Source of the DNA: Thiobacillus denitrificans
GTDB lineage: Bacteria; Pseudomonadota; Gammaproteobacteria; Burkholderiales; Thiobacillaceae
DNA: 31,982 nucleotides
Reading direction: 5' to 3'
Assembly: GCA_002424845.1 (NCBI GenBank)
Contig: DILD01000035.1
Location: 1-31,982 of the forward strand
The notes under the pieces were generated by a model. The model did no database searches, had not been told where the DNA came from, and saw only the letters and a program-made list of their open reading frames with translations. Below, in pieces: positions 26,135-31,982 of the stretch (position 1 is its first letter; each line of letters starts with the position of its first letter). Made by a program: the position numbers and the translations under genes.

Positions 26135-27187
26135 TTATGCCACCCCCCAGGTGGCGAACAGCGGGTCGGATTCGGCGAGCTTGCCGGCGTAGCGATCGTC
26201 CTTGGATCGCTTGAGACCGCGTTCGACATAAGTTTCCACCTTCTTGAAGCCCGCCCGCTTGATCAGCATGCCGATCCAGGCCATGCGCTCCATCGGATGT
26301 AGCTGCGTCCACAACTTGATCACCTTGGGCGGGAAATAGCGGTGCGACAGCGTCACCACGAACATGCCACCCGGCTTCAGCACCCGTTTGGCTTCGGCAA
26401 CAATCTGGTGCGGGTGAGTCAGGTACTCGAACGATACCGTGCACACCACGGCATCGAAGCTGGCGTCCGGAAACGGCAGCGTAGGGTCGGCGTTGATGTC
26501 CTTGACGATACGCTCGGCAAGCTGCGGATTGTCGGCCAGTTCCTCGGCGTTCAACCCCAGGCCGACCGCGGACTGCACCGTGTCCGGCAGATGCGAGCGC
26601 CAGCCCGCCAGCAGGTCCAGCACTTTCGCATTCTCCGGCAGCACGGTGCGGTACAGCGCCTGGATGCGGCGCGCGCACACGGCGTCGACGTGGGTCACCT
26701 TGCGGGCGACCGAATAGAACTCGGTATCGGGGAATTCGTCCTCGCGGCTGAACGCGTCCGGCCCTTCGAAGTCGGTCGGCGTCTGCGTCTGGGTTTCCAT
26801 GCCGCTCCATTCCAGCAGCTGCTCGACCTTGCCGACCGGCTCGGTCGACACATCGCTCTTGCCGCTGTCGATGCTGAAAATGCGGCCCTGTAGCGGGTGG
26901 CTGAAGTTGGCAAGGAAATTCGATTCATTCAGCTTCATCACGCGGAACATCGGACCGGGTGCATCGTCGGCACGCAGCAGTTGAGACGGATAGAAGCGTC
27001 CCTGCTTGAGCGGCGCAATGTCGCTGCGGAAAGCCTCATTCGGTATCTCGTGCTCGACCTTCGGGCCAACATCGACCTGTGCATCGACCGGCGGCGTGTC
27101 GCCCGGCATCCACACCACCACCTGATGGCGGCCAAGGTCGGAAAAGTAATTCACGCGAAAACGCAGCGCGGAATGCAGCAGTTTCAT
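26135..27187 (-). CDS. SAM-dependent methyltransferase with extra N-terminal domain
   Basis: 350 residues. The C-terminal half is a class I methyltransferase: motif I reads VLDLLAGWRSHLP (189-201), a DLxxxWxSHLP variant rather than the classic GxGxG, then FDAVVCTVSFEYL (244-256) and LKPGGMFVVTLSHR. The first 150 residues are a separate domain; FSHPLQGRIFSID (95-107) recalls the NHPLAG signature of SlyD-type FKBP isomerases, a resemblance only. A DNA hairpin formed by its last codons (26139-26155) may end the mRNA. Substrate is unknown. It is downstream of the CTTCGCG repeat and 33 bp before lemA. Confidence 0.82.
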   Translation of the reverse strand: MKLLHSALRFRVNYFSDLGRHQVVVWMPGDTPPVDAQVDVGPKVEHEIPNEAFRSDIAPLKQGRFYPSQLLRADDAPGPMFRVMKLNESNFLANFSHPLQGRIFSIDSGKSDVSTEPVGKVEQLLEWSGMETQTQTPTDFEGPDAFSREDEFPDTEFYSVARKVTHVDAVCARRIQALYRTVLPENAKVLDLLAGWRSHLPDTVQSAVGLGLNAEELADNPQLAERIVKDINADPTLPFPDASFDAVVCTVSFEYLTHPHQIVAEAKRVLKPGGMFVVTLSHRYFPPKVIKLWTQLHPMERMAWIGMLIKRAGFKKVETYVERGLKRSKDDRYAGKLAESDPLFATWGVA

Positions 27188-27215
27188 AAATCTATGGTTC
27201 CAAAAACAAAAAACG

Positions 27216-27292
27216 ATCCGCGAAGGTGCGCGAAGAAAAACACTTCAGTGTTCTTTTGACTTTCTTCGCGTTTCTTCGCGTCCTTCGCGGAT
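27216..27292. repeat. Inverted repeat built of CTTCGCG units
   Basis: The arms ATCCGCGAAGG (27216-27226) and CCTTCGCGGAT (27282-27292) pair perfectly over 11 bp; one bulge further in, CGCGAAGAAA pairs with TTTCTTCGCG. The right arm has three CTTCGCG units and the left two, all spaced exactly 10 bp. It fills most of the 114-bp gap between the glycosylase and the methyltransferase. It looks like a dispersed intergenic repeat common in environmental proteobacteria (recollection); in RNA it is a long hairpin, perhaps stabilising or ending the upstream operon. Confidence 0.75.
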
Positions 27293-27301
27293 AAAAAAGA
27301 T

Positions 27302-27967
27302 TCATAGCCCCTGCATCGTGCGCCGGGCGAGGCACAGGTCTTCCCACGCGCGCGCCTTGTCGGACGGGGTGCGCAACAAGTAGGCGGGATGATAGGTCAC
27401 CACCAGGGGCACATTGCGGAACTGGTGCACACGCCCGCGCAGCCGGGCAATGGTCTCGTCGGTGTCGAGCAGGCTTTGCGCGGCGAAGCGTCCCAGCGCA
27501 AGGATGAGCTTGGGCTGAATGAGTTCGATCTGCGCCAGCAGGTAGGGCCGGCAGGCGGCCACCTCATCCGACTCGGGATCGCGGTTGCCGGGCGGATGCG
27601 ATTTCAGCACGTTGGTGATGTAGACGTTATCGCCGCGTTTCAGGCCGACCGAAGCCAGCATGGCATCGAGCAACCTGCCCGCCTGCCCCACAAAAGGTTC
27701 GCCCTGTGCGTCTTCGTCCGCGCCCGGCGCCTCGCCGACGATCAGCCAGTCGGCATTGCAGTCGCCCACGCCGAGCACGCCCTGGGTGCGGGTGGAGGAA
27801 AGCTTGCAGGCCGTGCAATGGGCGACGGCTTCGGCAAGCGTATCCCAGGTGTAGCGGAGAGCGGAGAGCTGAGAGTCGAGAGCGGAGAGCGGAGAGGCGG
27901 GCGTTTCGCGCAGGCGCCAGACGGGGCCGATGCCCAGTTCGTTGAAGACGTCGTCGCGGCTCAGCAT
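27302..27967 (-). CDS. Uracil-DNA glycosylase, family 4-like
   Basis: Base-excision repair enzyme removing uracil from DNA; 221 residues. Motif GEAPGADED (78-86), the KSHPPGNRDP region (122-131) and HPAYLLR (193-199) place it in the UDG family 4 group. Family 4 enzymes bind a 4Fe-4S cluster through four cysteines; here Cys51, Cys54 and Cys139 are present but the one expected at 123 is Ser (KSHPPGN instead of KCRPPGN). The N-terminal linker (about 25-38) is encoded by a heptanucleotide repeat. The ATG overlaps the rimI stop by 7 bases, so tsaB-rimI-udg form a coupled set. Confidence 0.88.
   Translation of the reverse strand: MLSRDDVFNELGIGPVWRLRETPASPLSALDSQLSALRYTWDTLAEAVAHCTACKLSSTRTQGVLGVGDCNADWLIVGEAPGADEDAQGEPFVGQAGRLLDAMLASVGLKRGDNVYITNVLKSHPPGNRDPESDEVAACRPYLLAQIELIQPKLILALGRFAAQSLLDTDETIARLRGRVHQFRNVPLVVTYHPAYLLRTPSDKARAWEDLCLARRTMQGL
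27853..27894. repeat. Six-unit heptanucleotide tandem repeat inside the glycosylase gene
   Basis: Six consecutive units of 7 bp, four reading AGCGGAG and two variants (AGCTGAG, AGTCGAG), lie in frame within the coding sequence. Since three units equal seven codons, the protein shows the repeat SPLSALD-SQLSALR. Gain or loss of a single unit would shift the frame. Confidence 0.8.
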
Positions 27968-28443
27968 GTCAGGGCCTTTTTCATGATGAGCGCATCCTCG
28001 CGGCCGTCACGTGCCGGGTAATAGCCTCGCCTGATGGCCAGATCAACGAAACCGCTGCTACGGTACAAACCGATCGCGGCAGCGTTGGAAGTACGAACCT
28101 CAAGGAAAACGCTTTCCGCATGGTGATCGCAGGCGCGCCGCAGACAATGCTTGAGCAGATCGCGTCCGAGGCCGTGTCGTCTCCACATCGGCGCGACAGT
28201 CAGGTTAAGCAAATGCGCTTCGCCAGCCGCCACCATCAAGATGTAGTAACCGATGATTTCGCCTTCGGTCTCGCGCACCCACATGCTGTAGCCGGCATGC
28301 AGCGAATCTGCAAAGTTGCCCAGCGTCCAAGGATGATCGTAGCTCGCCAGTTCGATACGCTGGATGAGCGGCAGATCAAGCTCGGTCATCGGACGCAGAC
28401 ATTGTGTGATTTCGTAATCCGGAATGTTGGGCAAGGTATTCAT
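27961..28443 (-). CDS. rimI: Ribosomal protein S18 alanine N-acetyltransferase RimI
   Basis: GNAT acetyltransferase of 160 residues. The acetyl-CoA loop is RRHGLGRDLL (about 88-97) and the C-terminal block FLEVRTSNAAAIGLYRSSGF (about 113-132) is the RimI hallmark. Acetylates the N-terminus of ribosomal protein S18 in the model case. It overlaps tsaB by 4 bases and the glycosylase by 7; tsaB-rimI adjacency is a classic association with the t6A pathway. Confidence 0.93.
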   Translation of the reverse strand: MNTLPNIPDYEITQCLRPMTELDLPLIQRIELASYDHPWTLGNFADSLHAGYSMWVRETEGEIIGYYILMVAAGEAHLLNLTVAPMWRRHGLGRDLLKHCLRRACDHHAESVFLEVRTSNAAAIGLYRSSGFVDLAIRRGYYPARDGREDALIMKKALTC

Positions 28444-29147
28444 GCGGACTTTCTCTGGCGACGCTCATCCACCGTCAGCGCCACTTTGTCACGCAGATAA
28501 AGGGGGGCAGCAAGCGCGGCATCCAGCCCCTCGCCGCGCGCAAATGCAGCCGCCGCGAGCGGCGCCATTGCCGCAGCATCGGGCATGAGCGTATCGTCGA
28601 TGCGCGCAAGCCGTGCTGCCAGGCGCGGCCGCAAGATCTCGCCCAGCGCGGCAAAACCATTGCCCGCACCGACCCAGTCCCCCTCGTCCGGCACCGCAAC
28701 TGATTCGGGCAGCGCCAGTTGCGGCTCGCTAACAACGTGCCAGCCTTTATGCTCTTCAGGGGATGCGCCCTCGCGCCGATAGGCCGCCCAGTAGACCTCG
28801 GCCATACGGGCGTCGAGCACCGTCAGAACCTGCGCGGCACCGGTCTGCTCGGCAATGGATTCCAGCGTGGAGACGCCGACCACCGGCAGATCGGCGCCGA
28901 GTGCCAGCCCTTGGGTCACCGCGCAGGCAATGCGCAGCCCGGTGAAAGAGCCGGGACCGGCGCCGTAGCCGATGCCATCCAGCTGGCGCAGTGCAAAACC
29001 GGACTCGCGCAGCAACTCGTCCACCATCGGCAGCAGGAGCGAACTATGGCGCTGCCCTGCCAGTTCCCGGCGCGCCTGGATGCGGCCGTCCAGCCACAGC
29101 GCGGCCGAGCAATATTCGGTGGAGGTATCGAGAACGAGCAATTTCAT
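28440..29147 (-). CDS. tsaB: tRNA threonylcarbamoyladenosine biosynthesis protein TsaB
   Basis: Partner of TsaD and TsaE in making t6A37 of ANN-decoding tRNAs. 235 residues from the ATG at 29147 (MKLLVLDTSTEYCSAALW), where homologues begin; a longer frame upstream is unsupported. The ASKHA-fold signature GAGPGSFTGLRIA is at about 62-74. It leads the tsaB-rimI-udg set. The 77 bp upstream, to the sorbosone-dehydrogenase-like gene, include a plus-strand hairpin. Confidence 0.95.
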   Translation of the reverse strand: MKLLVLDTSTEYCSAALWLDGRIQARRELAGQRHSSLLLPMVDELLRESGFALRQLDGIGYGAGPGSFTGLRIACAVTQGLALGADLPVVGVSTLESIAEQTGAAQVLTVLDARMAEVYWAAYRREGASPEEHKGWHVVSEPQLALPESVAVPDEGDWVGAGNGFAALGEILRPRLAARLARIDDTLMPDAAAMAPLAAAAFARGEGLDAALAAPLYLRDKVALTVDERRQRKSA

Positions 29148-29177
29148 GGCCGCGATTTTAGCAGGCCGTTGGCGTAC

Positions 29178-29202
29178 GCCGCGGGGCAGCAACGCGGCTT
29201 TT
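29178..29202 (+). terminator. Hairpin with T-tract between tsaB and the PQQ-type gene
   Basis: GCCGCG pairs with CGCGGC (9-base loop) and is followed by TTTT on the plus strand. Both flanking genes are on the minus strand, so it would only stop antisense transcription, or act as a 3'-structure for the upstream minus-strand operon without a T-tract. Confidence 0.3.
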
Positions 29203-29224
29203 CGCAGCGTGCCTCACCGGCCCG

Positions 29225-30313
29225 CTATCGGTTGTCGCGATAGCTGACGCGATAAATCGCGCCGGCATGGTCATCCGACACCAGCAGGCTGCCGTCCGGC
29301 ATCACCAGCACGTCGGCCGGCCTGCCCCAGGCAGAGTCGTCCTGCTGCCAGCCGGTCACGAAAGGCTCGTAGCTGACCGCGCGGTCGCCCCGCAGCCGCA
29401 CCACGCTCACCCGATAGCCGGTTTTTCGGCTGCGGTTCCACGAGCCGTGCTCGGCGATGAAAATGGCATTGCGGTAGCGCTCGGGAAATTGCGTGCCGGT
29501 GTAGAAGCGCATGCCCAGTGCCGCCACGTGCGCCCCCAGGCTCTGCACCGGCGGCACGAACTCGGCGCAGCGCCGGGCGCGGCCGAATTCGGGATCGGCA
29601 AGCGTGCCGCCGTGGCAATACGGATAGCCGAAATACTGGCCGGGGCGGTCGACGCGATTGAGCTCGTCCGGCGGCGCGTCATCTCCCATCCAGTCGCGTC
29701 CATTATCGGTGAACCACAGCTCGCCGCTTTGCGGCTGCCAGTCGAATCCCACCGTGTTGCGCACCCCGCGCGCGACCACCTCGACCTTGCCGCTCGCCAC
29801 GTGGAGCCGGCTGATGAGGGCGTATTTGTCCGGGTCGGGTTCGCAGATGTTGCACGGCGCGCCCACTGGCACATAAAGCTTGCCGTCGGGGCCAAAGGCG
29901 ATGAATTTCCAGCCGTGGTGAGGGTCGCCCGGATAGGCGCTGCTGATCACCTCGGGACGCGGCGGATTGTTCAGGCGCGCCTCGATGTCGGTGAGCCGCA
30001 GGATGCGGCTGACCGCCGACACATAGAGGTCGCCGTCGCGGAATGCCACGCCCACCGGCAGGCTAAGTCCATCGGCAATGACCACCGGCTTGCGCGCGCC
30101 TGTGAGCGGAACCGCATAGACCTTGCCTGCGCGCATGCTGCCGACAAACAGTGTGTGCTTGCCGAGCGCCATCTGTCTTGCGTTGGGCACGCTGGCAAAC
30201 AGTTCGATCTCGAATCCGGGCGGCAGCTTGAGGCTGGAAATCCGCAAGGGATCTGCCGCCGCCTGTGCCAGCCAGCCAAGCGCCATCGCAGTGAATACAA
30301 GCAGTCGCTTCAT
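29225..30313 (-). CDS. Secreted PQQ-dependent sugar dehydrogenase-like protein (sorbosone dehydrogenase family)
   Basis: 362 residues from the ATG at 30313, which has a strong AAGGAGG upstream; the start is also the beginning of a signal peptide (about 1-22, ending AQAAADP). The rest is a six-bladed beta-propeller of the L-sorbosone/aldose dehydrogenase type: FVGSMRAGKVYAVP, GVAFRDGDLYVSA, FGPDGKLYVPVGAPCNICEPDP and DNGRDWMGDDAPPDELNRV are seen in order. There is no haem motif. It acts in the periplasm if PQQ is available; PQQ synthesis genes are not in the window and the substrate is unknown. It is 11 bp after the HIRAN gene. Confidence 0.88.
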   Translation of the reverse strand: MKRLLVFTAMALGWLAQAAADPLRISSLKLPPGFEIELFASVPNARQMALGKHTLFVGSMRAGKVYAVPLTGARKPVVIADGLSLPVGVAFRDGDLYVSAVSRILRLTDIEARLNNPPRPEVISSAYPGDPHHGWKFIAFGPDGKLYVPVGAPCNICEPDPDKYALISRLHVASGKVEVVARGVRNTVGFDWQPQSGELWFTDNGRDWMGDDAPPDELNRVDRPGQYFGYPYCHGGTLADPEFGRARRCAEFVPPVQSLGAHVAALGMRFYTGTQFPERYRNAIFIAEHGSWNRSRKTGYRVSVVRLRGDRAVSYEPFVTGWQQDDSAWGRPADVLVMPDGSLLVSDDHAGAIYRVSYRDNR

Positions 30314-30324
30314 GACTTCCTCCT

Positions 30325-30705
30325 TCAAGGCTGCAGGGGAATCAGAATTTCGAAGCGCACACGCGACCACGGATCGCGCACCTCGGCCAGACGAACGATG
30401 CGGGCCGCCAGCGTCTGGCCGCTGTCCATGAAACGCGCGACGTCGGCATTCTCGCTGCGCGGCACATAGCCGATCTTGTGTCCCTGCCAGTCCACCCGCA
30501 CCGCGCGGGCATCATGCGGATTGTCCGGCTCGCGAACCAGGGTGAGCGCGTCGCCCACCCGCATCCGCGGCCACAGCGTCCTGCCGGCGTGATACTGAAA
30601 TCCGGCCAGCGGCGAATCCTGCAGCAGGATGTGTGCGGCGACCTGGGCATGAAGGGGCTGCCCCCATGCCCAGACCAGACACAGCAACGCCAGCCGACGA
30701 CGCAT
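30325..30705 (-). CDS. Secreted stand-alone HIRAN-domain protein
   Basis: 126 residues from the ATG at 30705. A signal peptide (about 1-21, ending PLHAQ) is followed by a single HIRAN domain (about 30-110): SPLAGFQYHAG, then the characteristic LVREPDNPHDARAVRV and HKIGYVPRSENADVARFMD. HIRAN domains are best known for binding 3' ends of DNA in HLTF-type proteins; an exported single-domain form must do something else, or act on extracellular nucleic acid. It lies 11 bp before the sorbosone-dehydrogenase-like gene, so they probably share a transcript. Function unknown. Confidence 0.85.
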   Translation of the reverse strand: MRRRLALLCLVWAWGQPLHAQVAAHILLQDSPLAGFQYHAGRTLWPRMRVGDALTLVREPDNPHDARAVRVDWQGHKIGYVPRSENADVARFMDSGQTLAARIVRLAEVRDPWSRVRFEILIPLQP

Positions 30706-30761
30706 GAGGGGTCCGAATCTCGTGTCCAGAATCAAACATTCTAGTGGCAAATCCGCCGCCC

Positions 30762-30775
30762 GATTCGTTCGAATC
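30762..30775. promoter_or_regulatory. Candidate operator in the HIRAN/PhoH divergent region
   Basis: An inverted repeat GATTCG-TT-CGAATC lies in the 160-bp divergent space. A minus-strand TAGAAT (30743-30738) could be the HIRAN -10, but no matching -35 is seen. Symmetry and position are the only support. Confidence 0.25.
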
Positions 30776-30802
30776 CGCAGATTTCAGGTTTACTTTTTCC
30801 AC

Positions 30803-30833
30803 TGGACAAGCTGCCATCCGCTTGAGGTAGGAT
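30803..30833 (+). promoter_or_regulatory. Weak candidate promoter of the PhoH-like gene
   Basis: TGGACA (30803-30808) and TAGGAT (30828-30833) are 19 bases apart, longer than the 17-base optimum. The start would lie about 26 bases before the ATG at 30866, which has no visible ribosome binding site. Confidence 0.3.
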
Positions 30834-30865
30834 GAATGCGTCCTCATCCATTGACATCACACACC

Positions 30866-31982
30866 ATGCCGAGAAAAGCTGCTGCCCAGACCAAATTGTT
30901 CGTTTTGGACACCAACGTGCTGATGCACGATCCCACCAGCCTGTATCGCTTCGAGGAGCACGACATCTACGTGCCGATCGCCACCCTGGAAGAGCTCGAC
31001 CAGCACAAGAAGGGCATGACCGAAGTCTCGCGCAACGCGCGCCAGGCCAGCCGCTTCATCGACGAGATCGTCAGCACGCTCGACAGCATCGAGGACGGCG
31101 TGCCGCTCGCCGCCCACAGCCACAACGCCGCCACCGGAAAACTGTTCCTGCAGACCCAGGCGATCAGCGGCGACATCCCGATGAGCCTGCCGACGTCCAA
31201 GGTCGACAACCAGATCCTCGGCGTGGTGCTGTTCCTCTCGCGCCACCAGCCCAAGCGCCAGGTCATCCTGGTGTCGAAGGACATCAACATGCGCATCAAG
31301 GCGCGTGCGCTGGGGCTGCCCGCCGAGGACTACTTCAACGACAAAGTGCTGGAAGACACCGACCTCTTGTACGCCGGCCTGCGCGAACTGCCCGCCGACT
31401 TCTGGGACACCCACGGCAAGGGCATGGAGTCGTGGCAGGCCAACGGCCACACCTACTACCGCGTCAAGGGGCCGCTGGCAGCCGCCATGCTGCCGAACGA
31501 GTTCGTCTACCAGGAAGGCCCCAACCCGCTCTACGCCAAGGTGCTGAAGGTCGAGGGCAAGCAGGCGGAAATGGTCACGGTGCGCGACTTCAGCCACGCC
31601 AAGAACAACGTGTGGGGCATCGTCGCGCGCAACCGTGAGCAGAACTTCGCGCTCAATGTGCTGATGGATCCCGAGATCGATTTCGTCACCCTGCTCGGTC
31701 AGGCCGGCACCGGCAAGACCCTGCTCACGCTCGCCGCCGCGCTGGCCCAGGTGCTGGACAAGAAGCTCTACAGCGAAATCATCATGACCCGCGTCACCGT
31801 CCCGGTAGGCGAGGACATCGGCTTTTTGCCCGGCACCGAGGAAGAAAAAATGACGCCGTGGATGGGCGCGCTGGAAGACAACCTCGACGTGCTGAACAAG
31901 ACCGACGACGAGGCCGGCGACTGGGGACGCGCAGCGACGCAGGACCTGGTCCGCTCGCGCATCAAGGTCAAGTCGCTCAACT
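30866..31982 (+). CDS. PIN-PhoH ATPase/ribonuclease (PhoH2-like), 3'-truncated by window
   Basis: At least 372 residues, open at the window end. It begins MPRKAAAQTKLFVLDTNVLM: an N-terminal PIN domain (about 10-150, with acidic Asp15 in LDTNVL and Asp139 in VSKDIN) followed by a PhoH ATPase domain with Walker A GQAGTGKT at 278-285 and TRVTVPVGEDIGFLPG at about 308-323. Fusions of this order are the PhoH2 type, reported to be RNA helicase-ribonucleases. The ATG at 30866 is the only sensible start; there is no ribosome site. It is divergent from the HIRAN gene. The product is absent only beyond the window edge, not broken. Confidence 0.93.
   Translation, partial: MPRKAAAQTKLFVLDTNVLMHDPTSLYRFEEHDIYVPIATLEELDQHKKGMTEVSRNARQASRFIDEIVSTLDSIEDGVPLAAHSHNAATGKLFLQTQAISGDIPMSLPTSKVDNQILGVVLFLSRHQPKRQVILVSKDINMRIKARALGLPAEDYFNDKVLEDTDLLYAGLRELPADFWDTHGKGMESWQANGHTYYRVKGPLAAAMLPNEFVYQEGPNPLYAKVLKVEGKQAEMVTVRDFSHAKNNVWGIVARNREQNFALNVLMDPEIDFVTLLGQAGTGKTLLTLAAALAQVLDKKLYSEIIMTRVTVPVGEDIGFLPGTEEEKMTPWMGALEDNLDVLNKTDDEAGDWGRAATQDLVRSRIKVKSLN

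Noticed and set aside
29171..29180. 10-bp palindrome GGCGTACGCC upstream of tsaB
   Set aside because: Too short, without neighbouring promoter elements, and partly overlapping the hairpin that begins at 29178.
30832..31638. 268-codon plus-strand frame over the PhoH-like gene, and the 246-codon frame opposite it
   Set aside because: The frame starting at 30866 encodes intact PIN and PhoH domains; the other two are shadows with biased composition.

Overview
The window is a dense, mostly housekeeping stretch of a GC-rich proteobacterial chromosome. Gene orders (tig-clpP-clpX-lon; a his cluster running into a HIT gene and tatABC; hpnCDE for squalene), protein sequences and non-ATG starts point to a betaproteobacterium, most likely Nitrosomonadales of the Thiobacillus/Sulfuricella kind. 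That placement is an inference from protein character, not from a search. No gap between genes exceeds about 160 bp. I see no prophage, insertion sequence, CRISPR array or plasmid function.

Layout. 1-5960 (minus): tRNA-Leu(UAG), trigger factor, ClpP, ClpX and Lon, the protein folding and quality-control cluster; lon has its own sigma-32-like promoter behind a clpX hairpin. 6068-9736 (plus): hpnC-hpnD-hpnE make squalene from farnesyl diphosphate, translationally coupled to a short-chain dehydrogenase with an unusual active site. 9790-10992 (minus): an ammonium transporter with a sigma-54 promoter and two NtrC-type sites, so probably nitrogen-starvation controlled. 11143-19150 (minus): hisD-C-B-H-A-F-I-E, then a HIT hydrolase and tatA-B-C, probably one long transcript; hisG is not beside hisD. 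A 103-bp imperfect palindrome fills the space between hisF and hisI exactly.

19297-20033 (plus): a cysteine-free Fur-family (Irr-like) regulator and a DUF2007/zinc-ribbon protein. 20047-21359 (minus): a LysR regulator coupled to an unknown small protein. 21514-22731 (plus): an LplT-like lysophospholipid transporter. 22728-26101 (minus): lemA, two TPM-domain genes, nfeD and an SPFH/stomatin gene, a membrane-associated operon. 26135-30705 (minus): a methyltransferase with an extra N-terminal domain, a repeat-derived hairpin, a family-4-like uracil-DNA glycosylase lacking one cluster cysteine and carrying a heptanucleotide repeat, rimI, tsaB, a secreted sorbosone-dehydrogenase-like protein and a secreted HIRAN protein. 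30866-end (plus): a PIN-PhoH ATPase cut by the window edge.

I found no wholly new multi-gene system. The most interesting items are the amt control region, the hisF-hisI palindrome, the CTTCGCG repeat, and atypical residues in the glycosylase and the dehydrogenase.
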